From assembly GCF_905475395.1 (NCBI RefSeq), contig NC_058342.1:15224640-15288639 (forward strand): DNA of 64,000 nt, in the 5' to 3' direction. This document shows, piece after piece, positions 23,452 through 37,200 of the stretch (within the stretch, counting starts at the first letter, position 1; each line of letters begins with the position of its first letter). The position numbers were made by a program, and so were the translations under genes. The notes under the pieces were generated by a model. The model searched no databases and was not told where the DNA came from. It saw nothing but the letters and a program-made list of their open reading frames with translations. This DNA comes from Chrysoperla carnea (Eukaryota; Arthropoda; Insecta; Neuroptera; Chrysopidae).

Positions 23452-26400
23452 TGCTGACTTTTTGTTGGGAAGTTACAGAAAAGGAAAAAAAAGACCAAAA
23501 CAAAACTAGTAAACAAACTCTAATTTAATTTAATTTAATTTTGATTTATAAACACCATTCTTTGTTTCACAAAGTTCACAATATTTAAATTTTTATTTTA
23601 GAATTTGTTGATTTACTACGCACAATAGAAATTTGGTAAAAGATTTTTAGAATCCATTTTGGATGTGAAATTATGATATTTTTCAATGTTGTTCATGTAC
23701 TAACCAAATAGAAATGTGTTATTATCTATGGTACTTTGACTGAACATATGTACTCTATATACCAAAGTGAGATTGTGTGTGTTGTATAAAAAATAGTTAT
23801 CTTAATTCAAGATGGGTAATTAAGATCGATTATCTGATCTACGTACATCTTTTCAGGAAAAATTTTGCATGCTTAAATATACTCCGCAAAATTAAAACAT
23901 GACAATTTTAATTTCCTTAATAATACGCAATATTTGTAGGCATACAACTTTGTTATACATGATCTTTTTGGGCTTTACATGGGCTCATTTTAAGTGTAAA
24001 TAAGTGATCTTAAAAATGACAAAATACTCAAGGACTTGAAGTGTTAACATGGAAATCATAAATTTAAGACTATTTTTCAGTAGCGAACTTAAAAGGGGGC
24101 AAAAGAGCAGTTGCACACTGAGCATTCGAAATAAGGAACCACAAGGGAGCTCGAACTGCATTTACTAAGACTAAAAAAGGGGAAAGAAGACAAATTTTTT
24201 TTGAAATGGCACCACAAGGGAGGCAAAATGTTCATCAATGAAGACTAAAAAAAATCTCTATTAATATAGATTATGCCCACTGGACCCTTTCTCAAATCTG
24301 CCACTGCTATTTATAAAAGAAAAAAATGTTCAATGTTTGTCCTGATCCACGGTACGTGTAACGCTCTTTTTATGAAAACTGTTATAATCGAGTCCTATTT
24401 ATATCCTATAATTTGATATGTGTTTCATAGCCGCCTGATTCTTCATTCTTGAGATGAGAGCATATTTATAAGCAAAAACTTCATAGTTTTAGTTAAACCA
24501 TTTTTACAAACCTTATACATTCTGAAACATATACAAGATACAACTTTTAAATTATATTTTAATCGATTCCTTTCATAAATACGACACATTCTATCAGGGT
24601 AATTTTTTTAGAAAATTTTACTCTATAAGCTAATTATCTATATTTTTTTCGTATTTTGCATATTTTCCAAAATATTTCGAGATATTTGAATTTCAGAGCC
24701 TATTACAAAATCACAAATAAATGGACGTCAAAATTCCATAACAGGTGCCGTGCGTCAAGAAAAAGATTACATTTTTTTTCCTTTTACAAATTTGCATCTT
24801 AGAGTGAATTGGAGCAGCGCATTTTTAATTTTAAAGCTTTTAATTCAGTTTATTTTTAGTTTTACAGCGTGTATTTCCATTTTTATTGAGAAAAAAATAT
24901 TGTGATGTGATTTTTTCAGTTATTTATTAAGCACTTTAAATCATTGTCAATGAAGGTATAGTACTCCCGTGAAAGGGATCAAAATTTTAATTCTATATTA
25001 CTAAAATACTATCTCTGCTTTTATAAATACGAAATAGAAAGTCCCAGCTGCTTAAAGACAAGCCAAACCAAAAAGATATAAACCTTTCGATTGGAATGTT
25101 CTCTGTTTGGGCTGTTCTAATGTGAGTGGAGGACAGTGGAGGATCCATAGTTTAAAAGTCGAGATGACAGACTCTTTCGCCTTAAGGTAGAATTTTTTCA
25201 CAAAGCCAGAAAACAATTATCATAGGGCTATAGGAAATGAGTTATGGTACAGGGTGAAGGAGAAAGGAGTGATGAGCTTAGAAGATAGATCCTAAAAAGG
25301 CCTACTAATCAGACTTTGACTTTCTCTCCACTACCACCATTATTATTACTACGACATTCTCTGTATATAATATGTAAGGGTATTCTAAAGTTGGTTTAAA
25401 TTTTGTAACGCTTAGAAATAAAATATTGCAACGTTTTTCCTAGTAGGTTCAATACAATAAAAACTTTGATATATTTTTTTACAATCGTATATATAACTAT
25501 TATATTTATAATAATTCAATAACAACTGTATATGAGCTATCCATACTCAAATTTCCATATTTAGTAACTGTGATTTCCACAGCACACTCATTGCAATTCT
25601 CCATATATGGCATTTCCATGGAAACATGTTCCATTTTTATTATTTCCACAGCTACCTTAGATGCCAGATTTCTCACGATTCTCACGATTCACTCACGATA
25701 TCAAACTGTTTATAATATTGATTCAGATATTGTTGAATGGTCCAATTCACGTATTAATTAATCTACCTACCTATGTATTTGCTCAGAAATGGGTTAACCA
25801 TAACGCTAAATAGGCTAATTACATATATATGGTTTAAATACCATGGTTTAATCTGTCCAAGGAAGCATTTATCCTACTTCTGTACTTGTAAATGTTTTAT
25901 TTTTACGCTAATTAAAAAAAATTCCTAAATGAACGATTCATTATTAATAATTATAAAGTTCATACACATTTCAGGAAATTAATTCAACACATGGGAAATT
26001 TAAAGTTCATTAGTCTTTAATATGTTTGTTCAAATTTAAATATTCATAAATTTTATTTGGTTAACAATTGAAATTAATATTTGATTTTAAGCTACGTTCA
26101 CACTTTAATTGTGTTCTTCCTGGGTGCTTAAACGTCTTATAAGCTCTAACAAGCGATGTTTTAATAATTAATTTTAAAGAAAAATCAAAAAGCCGATTTT
26201 CTCAACGAATTTTTAGATTTGAAGTATTCATGAGCAATAATGCTCAAATTGGAGAATAATCGTCAAATTAACATTTTATGTTTATTTTTTGTCTATTTAA
26301 TAGACAATTTTTTGTTTATTTTAAATGTTAACACAATGAATTTTTCAACAGGCAAATTGCATATACCCATCACTAATAATAAAATTACGATAATCTTCAA

Positions 26401-26740
26401 CTTCGTGGGGGGATTTTTAAAATAAAATTTTATTGTAAAAAAAAAAAAAAGATTTCTTTTTATAGTAAAAACGTATATCTAGTTTCATAACAAATGTTTT
26501 GTTTATGAAATGTAATCAATTAATTGAAAAGATAATTAAAATTTGTAATAACTATCATTGCTATCAACATAAAATACTATAAAAAGATTACACCTGTCAT
26601 TTACATTGATTCCTATATTATACATATGTTTTATATAATCATTTCAAATTATCGATTTATACTTATAATTATATAAGAGCTATTAGATTTATTGAAATCT
26701 CTTCAGTTTATGTAAAAAAGTTTCAAGCAAATATATTACT

Positions 26741-27247
26741 ACTAGAGTGATACCCACCCGCTTCGCTGGGTTTAAAAGTAAAGATTGATAAAGATTGCTC
26801 TCGCTTATCCCCTTTCTATAACACTCGAAATAATGGTAACGATTGTTTTACACAGGTAAAATATATGTATGATTTTCTATTTTTTTAAATGTATAATAGT
26901 CGTAATTATTCATTGAGTATATCAGAAAAGATGGCCGTGAAATATTTTATATTGACTTTATTTACAGAAATCTGTAATTTATGGTACTGTCAAATGACTA
27001 TTTTTACAGAAATCTGTAATTTATGGTATTGTCAAATTAAATTAATTTTTAAATTTTTTTTTTTTTTATTAATATTTCTTTATAAATTATATCTCATGTG
27101 TTATTCTGAAGTATGAGCTAAATTGCTGTGTAGTTTCATTAAAATCCATTCGCTAGTTTTAGCTTGAAAGCGTAACAAACAAAAAAAACAAACAAGCATA
27201 CAAACAAACAAATAAACATGCTTACTTTCGCATTTATAATGTATAGA
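26741..27247 (-). mobile_element. Helitron-like repeat family B, copy 4 (reverse)
   Basis: It begins ACTAGAGTGATACCCACCCGCTTCGCTGGG, the exact inverse of the copy 1 end, and finishes at CTTACTTTCGCATTTATAATGTATA. The open frame at 26889-27116 is inside it and not a gene. Two direct copies of TTTACAGAAATCTGTAATTTATGGTA replace the hairpin seen in copies 2, 3 and 5. Confidence 0.65.
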
Positions 27248-27354
27248 GATAGAGATTATGTACTCGCTTCGCTGGCGGCCTTATATAAAGCAGAAAGTAT
27301 TTTTCTTCCCTGATTATTAAACTATTGCAAAGTAAGCACGAGGTCACAAGGGTC

Positions 27355-27840
27355 ATGACCTCCCCCCCCCAAATGTTTTATCTTTTTACTTTTGTTGTTA
27401 TTTTCTGGTTCTATCCTGATTTTGACGACACTGAAATCAACAATGGACTTTTGCACAAGGTTATTCTGGAGGTTTTTGCATAAGATTATTCTGGCTTTGT
27501 TTTTAATTCATTCAAAAAATTCGGTTTGCTTTGTTTATTTGGTTAATTTTGTTATTTTTGATTTTTTTTTATGTCGTGACCCCCTCCGGAAAAAAAATTC
27601 TAGAACCACGCTAGCACACCGATCCGTTCACTGTTCCGTTCAGAGTCAACTTGTAGCATGCGTCAAGGAGACATATTTTTGTCGCTTTGTGTTCCTTCTA
27701 TTAAAAGACTGCGTGTAGCTGCGTCAATGCCGCATGCTATACATATTGCCTAAAAATTTTCTCAGTGGAATTGCGCCTTGAGATCGACAATGTCTGAAGA
27801 TCGACTTGGCGGTTTAGCATAGACGAATATTTTCCAATAA
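27355..27840 (+). pseudogene. Possible hAT transposase remnant
   Basis: Near 27770-27840 one frame reads LRSTMSEDRLGGLA, stop, TNIF, which resembles the C-terminal end of hAT transposases. Upstream, TCATGACCTCCCCCCCC and CGTGACCCCCTCCGG are typical of hAT-derived repeats. The open frame 27392-27718 itself carries no recognised domain. Confidence 0.4.
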
Positions 27841-28094
27841 GATTTTACAAGAGTAAAAAGGTAAAAAAAAACATTAAACACTTATGAAATACTTTATTTA
27901 CGAGACGTAGGCCCAAAATCTAATGGTAAACATTGATATTTCATTAATAACAAATGAAAATAAACAATTCACTGAGTTAATTGTTGAAATACCATTTATA
28001 GGCAGTGGTAATTACTCTATCACGTTACACATACATACATGTCACACATATATAACTGATATTCCCATATAATACATAATGTACAATTTTCGCA

Positions 28095-28350
28095 TAATTT
28101 GCGCTCCCTACGGGTAAACAGTGATGTTTACGAAAAAATGTTTCAAACAAAAGTTATTTCTTTATAAGAAAACTTATGTTGCTCATTTACGAACTCGGCC
28201 TCACTTTTTACGCCCTAAGCAGGCTATAATTTCAGCTTGATATCACAGACGGACCGAAAATGGACTAGTTAGCTGATTTTATGAACACCTTTTGTTCGTA
28301 GCAACAATATTTTTAAGCTTTACAAACTTGGTATATATTACATATATACA
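28095..28350. repeat. Foldback family A fragment
   Basis: It contains GTAAACAGTGATGTTTACGAAAAAATGTTTC, the CATTTACGAACTCGGCCTCAC block and AATATTTTTAAGC.TTACAAACTTGG, in the same order as in the full element at 47919-48779. The right arm is missing. Confidence 0.7.
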
Positions 28351-29099
28351 TGGCAGTTATAAAAATGCATTAAACTTATAATCATCGGTAGTATGTATTA
28401 ATCGCAATATGAGAAAAAGTTCATATGGATGAATGCTAGAGAGTCTTATTTACGAAAATCACACTTTTAACGAATAAATAATGTTTGAATTTCAATATCT
28501 TGTATCCTTAAACCATTATATATTATAATGTCAATGCTTTTGTCTCTCTTATACATTTGTATTTCGAGAATACAATTTTTTATTACTTCTTAAATTTTAT
28601 TATTTTTTCCAATCCTATTTCTACACTTGCTGAAATGATTTCGCGTCTCTAATAACTTCATGCTATTAATTTTTATAAGATTATTTTTAAATAAAATTAT
28701 CAAATTTCCATTTATATATTTAAATTTAAACAAAAAACAGTGTGATTGGAATTTAATTCCTAATAATTTGTGTTTCTTTCATTTTGAATGTAATATTCAG
28801 AAATTCAAAAAAGGTAACCAAATGTGGCGACAACTGGTGATAAATAAAGGAATGAAGTTACTATGATAAAGTGTGCTTTGCTTATGGTAAAAGTAGATTA
28901 GTGTAAAGAATTGTATTGACGGATAACAGAAATTTATGTCTAGAAAAAACTTTTAAAAAAGGTTTTTTCTTAAATAAAAAGGTTAAAAATTAAAATTAAC
29001 CTATGTGAAAATCAAATTATTCAGTTAATCGTAAAATTATTTTAGTGAAAAGCTATTCCAGTGTTTTTTTTTGTGTAGTACAGTTTTATGAAAATTCGG

Positions 29100-29275
29100 G
29101 TGAGTTTATTTCGATGTTTTCCCTGTTTACCACCCTTAATTTTTCATAATTTTATAAAATATTTCAAGAACAATCTATAAAAAACCTAATTTCATTTATA
29201 AATTCATTGAAAAATCTTTATAAATTATCTTATCAAGTCACCTATGAATTTACGCGCGTAATTTTTTTATCATAG
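29100..29275 (+). other. UBTF: Likely 5' UTR intron of the UBF gene
   Basis: A CGG|GTGAGT donor at 29100 and a pyrimidine-rich TTTTTTTATCATAG acceptor ending at 29275 bracket 176 bases just before the start codon. Splicing would leave AATAATGG at the start. This is inferred from signals only. Confidence 0.5.
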
Positions 29276-29279
29276 AATA

Positions 29280-31271
29280 ATGGGGCCTAAACGCAAACAT
29301 CAACAAGTACAACAAGAATCTGATACCGAAATACCAAAAGCAAAGTCTTCGAAAAGTGGATCGAAGAAAAAACGTCCCCGAAAAAATAAAAATGATTCAA
29401 TTGTAAAGGAAGAGGATTCATCGGCGGGAATATTTGTTAAAGATGAAGCAGATGTAGGCATTAAACCAGGTTTGATTACGTCAGATAACACGAATGATGA
29501 GGAAAATCATATTGAGGAAAATTTCTCGTATGAAAATAATGACACAACTGTTGCAAGCGACGATGTAGTTATGCTAGAACCTAAAATTGAACAAGATTTA
29601 CCCACATGGCCCACAAATGATTTAGAAATATTATTAGGAAAAATTGATGAAATTTTACCTGAAAAGGATAATTTACGTTTTAAGTCACGTTTAGCAAAAC
29701 TCGATTGGGAGAGTTTACGATTTGGGGATTATTCAAGTGATCAGTGTCGTCAAATGTGGGAGTTTGTACAAAAACATGTACGATGTTACCGACTACTTGG
29801 TGAGATAATTACTGATGCCAAAGCATGGGTATCTCATCCATGGACATCGTACAGAAATAATAAAATAAAGCGTCATCCAGATATGCCACGGCGTCCATTA
29901 TCATGTTACATGATTTATTACATGCGAAATAAAACTAAGGTGCTAAAAAAGAATCCAAAAATGGATATGCCAACATTATCAAAGCATATCTCTGAAATGT
30001 ACAAAAAATTATCACCTGCCAAACGTGAGAAATATATGAAATTAGCGGAAGTACAACGAGACGAATATTTGGTAAAATTGCGTGAATTTTATAAAAAACA
30101 TCCTGAATTGGAGCCTAAATCACAAAAACAAAAAATGATTGCGTTAAACGTTCCAAAAAAACCGTTTAAATTATATTACGATTCGAAATTAAAGGATGCC
30201 GACGATAAAATTGATCGAAATCTGTTTTTAAAAAAATGCAAGAGAAAATGGAAGAATTTAAGCGACGAAAAAAAGTTCTACTGGATAGATTTAGCGTTAT
30301 CACAAACTGGCAAAAACGCAGATACGGATACAGATGCGAACGACGAATATAAAAAGAAAATGCAGAATTTATTAACCAAGGAAGAACGACATCTAAAAGA
30401 AAAGATTGCTGGAAAACCCGATAAACCACCATTATCAGCATATGCTTTATTTTCAAAGAATCTTATAGGAACAGAACGAATTCAAGGGATTAATCCAAAA
30501 GATCGTATTGCAGCGATTGCCCAAGAATGGAAAAAATGTACTGAACAGGAAAAAGAATCGTGGAAACAAAAACTGATGGAGTTAATCGATCAATATAAAA
30601 AAGATTATTCGGCATATATCGAATCGTTAACAGAGGAGGAACGATTATTGGAACTTCTAAACAATCAACCAAAATCACGAAAGAAAAGCACCAAAGAAAA
30701 GGAAGATGAAGATGCTGGAGCTTCACCTGAAGGTACCAATGATCCACCATCCCCTGTCTATGCATCTACTAGTAAAATGCCAGAGATACTACCAAATGTA
30801 ACTAACCATAAAAAAAAACGAAAGCAATCAACTAATTCGGACGTTATCGAGACTCTCGAAAATAATGTACTTGAAGAACCAGCTACACCATTGGCTACAC
30901 TCCTTCCGGATGAACCTGAATCCCCACCAGCAAAACCAATTGAATTATATGCAAAAGAATTGAAAAATAAAACGAAATCAAAAAAATCTGTTCAAGATTT
31001 ATGGAATGAATTATCAAATCAAGAGCAGGAGAAATATCGAAAGAGATTGGACAAATTAAAAAATACGTATATTATCAAGTATGAGAAATTCTTGAAGGGT
31101 TTGACGCCCGATGAGTTAAAATTATATTCAAGAATGAAAACATCACGATCAAAGGCCGCTGAAAATGAAAGTGAATCAGAATCCGCTGATGAAGACGAGT
31201 CCGAAGAAGATTCTGACGATGAAGATGAAGAAAATGTGGAAGAGCGTGTGAAAAAAGAAGTTAAGAGTGAG
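29280..31271 (+). CDS. UBTF: UBF coding exon 1 (664 codons, all HMG boxes)
   Basis: This long exon carries nearly the whole protein. The ATG lies four bases after a plausible splice acceptor at 29275. Reading on through the donor at 31272 adds only 13 codons before a stop at 31311-31313, so intron retention would give a 677-residue form lacking the last acidic segment. Confidence 0.92.
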
Positions 31272-34200
31272 GTATGTTTCAAACTACAAAAATTTTTTTC
31301 CCGAATATCATAATCTATTTAATTTTTATACAATATTAGGTCAGTAGAATTACGGATTGTACGTGTTGTTGGTGGTTACAAGTCAGAAGTTTTAATCTAT
31401 GGAGGGGGGTACTCACATATTGGACCTGCCGAGTCCGCTCGCCCGGAATCTGGGGACTAAAAATTTTTTGCTTTCTTGTAAGCGATGTAATTTGTGCACT
31501 TGAGGATACTGATGCTGTAGAACTTTTTGTTCCTTTGAAAAAATGCCGAGAAAACGCTATTTTTCAAATGAATTTATTTGTTTGCAAATAATTGTTTTTA
31601 AAAAAATTTACCCCTATATCTTGTAGCTGATACCTCAAAGAACAAAATTAGCTTTGAAACGTTTCATTTGATTTAATAGTTTTTGCACAATTCCATTTTG
31701 CACTAGGTGTCTGAAAAAAAGTAATTGACTTTGAGCAGGCCGCAAGGTCTGAGTTTTTATCCGATCGCAATTTCAATGATGGGAATCGAAAGAAGAAAAT
31801 GTCAATTTTATTAAGCAATTTTGTTGCCCATACTCATATTCAATATTAACTACAGTTACAGCGGTTTAAAAATGGCGAAAATTCCTTAGTTGCAAAAGTA
31901 ATTTTCTCATCGAATTTTCAATTTAACGAGATGCTTAACATTTCAAGACGTTTACAAGATATAGGGGTAAATTTTTTTTAAAACAATTATTTGCAAAGAA
32001 ATAAATTTATTTTATAAATTTGTTTTTGGTTTTTTTTTTTTCTTGCGAAGTCCTAAAAAAACATCTAAGGAACAAAAAGTTCCACAGCATCATCATCCTT
32101 GAGTGCACCATTTACGAGTTACATCGCTTACAAGAAAGCAAAAAAATTTTTATATATTTGCTTAATAATTCCAGTCCCCAGGTTCCGGGCTCGGCAGGTC
32201 TATTATGTGAAAACCACCCCCCTCCATAGATTAAAACCACATCTGATCTGTAACCGACAACAACACGTAAGCCATATCTTTTTCCGTTATTCTATTGGCC
32301 TATATACCCAATACTCGGATACTTCTTTTCTACAATTTTCTACAGAAGGGATTTCCTTTTTGGAATATGTTCAGTATTTCCTGAATTGAACTGCGAGGTG
32401 CGAGCTTTACCCGCCATCTTAGAAAACTTGTTATATCAAATATCTCGTGAACCGTGCATCGTACTACAAATATGTAGTAGATATCATTTTCGTAGATAAT
32501 AAAATTTTCTACTTTTATTTGAATTTTTTTTTTTTTATAATGCTAAAGTTTTTATTTAGAAAGCTCCAAACTTATGTTACTTTAATGTATCATGAACCGT
32601 TAACTAGTGATAACCATATCGAAAAATGTTTGGAGCGCTATAAATAAAAATATATGCATTATACAAAAAGTTTCAAACAAAAGTTTTCTTGAAAATAATT
32701 TCTACTATTTTTGTCGTATGATGCACGGTTCACGAGATATTTGATAAAACGTGTTTTCCAAGACAGCGACTAAAGCTAGCTCGCCCCCCTCATTTTGGGT
32801 TTATATTCGGGGGATACCCCTGAACATATTCCAACAAGAAAATCCCTTCTGTAGAAAATATGAACCTTCTTTTTATACCATGTATATATGTTCGTAAATG
32901 AGCAACAGATCAATTGGATCTTGGGTTCGTTGGACCCATCTTGTAAACCGTTAGAGATAGAACAAAAGTTTAAATGTAAAATATGTTCTTTATAAAAAAA
33001 ATTCAAAAGTTCAACTTTTGTTTGAAACTTTTTTTTGTAAACATTACTGTTTACTCACGAGGACACACAATAGATGTAAATTTTATAGTATGTATATTAA
33101 TATGGGATTTTCAGTTGTGTATGGTGACATGTATACATATTCGCACCGTGCGTGAGTTTTTTTGAAGGCGTTCCCATGGTAACGATACACTACTTTAATT
33201 ATAGAATTGTATGGATGCATATATAATTATATGGATTGCATTTATGTCATACATTGAAAATTTAATATTATTGTCTCACAAATTTAAATAAATAATTATG
33301 CTAATTTACATTTGAAAAATAATATTTGTGCAATTTGATTTCTTATTTTCACAATTTTTAATGCATTAAGTTTAAGTAATTAGGATTTTTTCTCAATAAT
33401 TTTAATTTAACGTTTTCTATAACATTAACATGTAAAGAACTGCAAATTAGTCATAACAGCGTCCTTTATCGCTAAAATTTTTCACTAGAAGCGCTGGCAT
33501 CAATTTGATTGTCCCTACCATGACTACGCACACAACGAATATATGTATGTGATAGAGTAATCAACACTGTCTTCTATACATGCTATTTCAACAATTAACT
33601 CAGTCAATTGTTTGTTGTCACTTGTTTGTAGAGAATTTTATTCTCTACAAAAATTCTCCCGACACTTTTTCGTAAAAAACAATAGTGTAGCTGTTATTGC
33701 AAAAAAACAACTTTAAACCAAAATGGCGGCCCCTTTTATAAGGGGTAGCATCCCGCCTTCTCAAATGTATACTTATCTTTGACCACCCTAACCTTAACCA
33801 AAAAGTCGGGCTTCCCCCCTCCCCCAAAATGCGATTTAAAAATCTAGAATGATGGTACTAATAAAATGTACATACCTTTTGTAACGATTATCGGAGATAC
33901 CATAATTTTGGGCTCATTTTGACTGTTTTCACTGCATTTTTATATCTTGCAGCGATATATTTTTCACTATTAAAACTCATTTTTCAGCTTTGTAAAACCA
34001 CTTTTTTATTAAAAATATAACAAATAATATTCTTACAATTTGTTGTCTGTGACGGTCGTTGTAGTCTGTATGACCATTATCAAAACAATGTAAATTATTT
34101 CAAAATTACACCTTTATTTATACTAAAATTATTGATTAACAAGTGGATACAAACAATTGACTGAGTCAATTGTTGAAATACCAAGTATAGACAGTGTTGA

Positions 34201-37200
34201 TGATCCAATCTTTGGTTTTTTTACATCATGTAAGTAAAGACAGAAAACCCCTCTTAGATAGCCACAAACATGTACTTAACTGATATTCTCATATTAACAC
34301 ATACTAAAAAATTTGCACCTAATTTGCGCCCTCGTGGGTAAGCAGTGATGTTTACAAAAAAATGTTTGAAACAAAAGTTATTTATTTTTTTATGAGGAAC
34401 ATTTTTTACATTTAAACTGCTATTCTATCTCTAACGGTTTACAAGGTGGATCCTACAAACTCAAGGCCCAATTGACCTATGTTGCTCATTTACGAACTCG
34501 AACTCACTTTTTACGTCCTAAGCAGGCTATTTCAGCTTGATATCTCTTCGTTTTTGAGTTATCGTGATGACAGACGACAGACAGACAATCGGAAATGGAC
34601 TAATTAGATGATTTTATGAACACCTGTACCAAAATTTGGTTCATAGCATCAATATTTTTAAGCGTTACAAACTTGGGACTAAACTTAGTATACCATGTAT
34701 ATTTCATATACATGGTATAACAAGTGAATACAAACAATTGACTGAGTTAATTGTTGATATACCCTGTACTTTCTAGAATTTTGTTTCGTTTTGTGACAAT
34801 GTTTCACATGACCTCTAGTTGCAGCTACCTGCAAATTTTCAACTCTCTATCATTTATAGTTTTGGAGAAAATGGATATCAAAGTTTTGTCCTAATTTGCT
34901 TCAACCAAAAGTTGTTTAATTTTTTACAAAGAACATTTTTTACATTTAAACTTTTGTTCTATTTATAACGGTTTACTAAATGAATCCTACGGACCCAAGA
35001 CCAATTAATCTATGTTGCTCATTTACGAACTCGATCTCACTTTTTACGTCCTGAGCATGCTGTAAAATTTCAGATTGATACCATTTTTCGTTTTTGAGTT
35101 ATCGTGTTGACAGACAGACGAGCAACCAAGACGAGAAAAATTTTCTTCGTAGCATCAATATTTTTAAGCGTTACAAACTTCGGACTAAACTTATACTACA
35201 TATACCTTGATATATTTCATATATACATGGTATAACAAATTTTTTGCGAGTTTTTCAAGAATCTTTCACATGACCAATACTTGAATAATAATTACATATT
35301 AAGTGCTTGATTGTTAATTGTTAAGAGAACGCGCGCAAACCTCCTCTCCGAACATCGCAAAAACAGTTTTTCCAATTTTCCGGGGGAGTGCTTTGTGGAA
35401 AATGAAATTTTTCTAAATTTTCTGTTAATTTGATTTTATTTCGAGTCGATTGGTGAAAATTCCATCTTTCTAGCATGTATAGATCAGAAAAGCGTTTCTG
35501 TTGGGTAGCACTTAAAATGCAGTTAAGCCAAAAATTTTTGCGGAATGTTGTTGAGTAAGCTTTACACTGCAAATACAAATTTATACATATTAAATATGTG
35601 ATTATTTCATAGACTTTTTGAGGGATGAAAATCGTAAAAATCGTGTGTTTTCAATGTTTACAAGTTTTTTCCTCGAAAACTGGAGAATTTAGAGAAAAAT
35701 GTTTAAGAACATTTTTTGTTAATTTTGACTTCAATTTTCAAAGCGATCCGGTCAATAATACTTGTTAAAAGAAAGCCCACCGGCAACCTGCACTTTTAGT
35801 TTCAGGAGCATGTTTTAACCGGGAAAAATTTTTCATGCGAAAATTAATCATGCTCAATGACGGATTTTGCCGTGATTATTTTTACATTTTAACATTTGAC
35901 AAGATCCCTAAATCTAATTGGCCTATGTTGCTTATTTTCGAACTCAAATTCACTTTTTACGTCTTGAGCACGCCTTAAAAATTTCCGCTTGATATGTCTT
36001 TTCGTTTTTAAATCATCATGTTTACGGGCGGACAGATTTACAAACGGAAACGGACTACTTAATGATTTTATGATCCCGTATACCAAAATTTTGTTTGTAG
36101 TATCAATATTTTTAAGCGTTACAAACTTGGGACTAAAATTATTATACCTTGATATATATGAAATAAATATATTATTTTTGAACAAACATTAAGTCTGAAA
36201 TCAATCAATATTAAAATTTTTTGTTGTCTGATTAATAAAATTATTAAAATTTTTGATAATTAATTATATTAAAATTATTTAAAACTTCTCCTTAAATGGT
36301 TAAAAACAAACGATGAAAATAAATTTGTTCGATCATTAAGTGTAGAATTGTAAGACTTGCACCTTTTAGAAATTTCCAAAGATTTTAAAACAATCATTTT
36401 AAAGCCCGTCTGAGCAATGCGAATGTCATTTCTAGATCAGCTCCCGGAGATGATTTAAATTACCTTTTTATATTACAAAAAATTACAAACAAAGTATGCA
36501 TCAAATAAAAAAAAACTTGCTGAAGTATTTGTGCACATTTTCGTTTTTTTTCGACTTTCTAGCTTCAAAATTGACCGAGATATGCCAATTTTAAAATTGA
36601 ATTTTTATGCTCATTCAATCAAATGAAAAATGATTCATCTTGTAAACCGCTAGAGGTAGAAGAAAAGTTTAAATGTTATTTCTTATAAAAAATAAAGAAC
36701 TTTCAAAAATTTCAAGTGTTTTCCTGGGCTTAGTAAATAACACTTGAAGGGATTGTTTTACGCAGCTAAAAGATATGTACAGTTTTCAATGTTTTAGATT
36801 ATAAAGTAGTCATAATTCATTGAGTATATCAGAAAAGGTAGCCATGAATTGTGACATTTACTATTTAAATTTTTACAGAAATCTTTAATTTATGGTTCAA
36901 AATGATGATCAAACTCTGCTCCATTTGTGATCATCATTTTGAATCATAAATTAAAGATTTCTGTAAAAATTTAAAATAGTAAATGTCAGATTAAATTTAT
37001 TACAAAAATGTTTTTTTGTTAGTATCTGTATCTGTTTAATTTATAGCTCATGTGTTATTCTGATGTATGAGCTATATTGCTGTACAATTTCATTAAAAAC
37101 CATTTGCTAGTGTCTGCGTGAAAGCGTAACAAACACACAAACATCCTTAGTTTCACATTTATAATATATAATGATAATGATTAGGATAGGAATTTCTCTA

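Larger units (their letters stand above)
23452..29099. other. Intergenic region between divergent ari-2 and UBF genes
   Basis: No supported gene. It contains a reverse family B copy (26741-27247), a hAT-like remnant (27355-27840) and a family A fragment (28095-28350). The parts next to each gene presumably hold their promoters, but no clear TATA box or initiator is visible. Confidence 0.6.

Noticed and set aside
26889..27116. A 75-residue gene with FTEICNLWYCQ repeats
   Set aside because: It lies wholly inside Helitron-like family B, copy 4.
27392..27718. A 108-residue gene
   Set aside because: The frame has no recognised domain, lies in hAT-like repeat sequence and ends in unrelated frames; Phe/Leu richness reflects T-rich DNA.
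29300..31282. Minus-strand frames under the UBF exon
   Set aside because: They are shadows of the plus-strand coding exon, with Ser- and Phe-rich translations of the acidic and Lys-rich codons.
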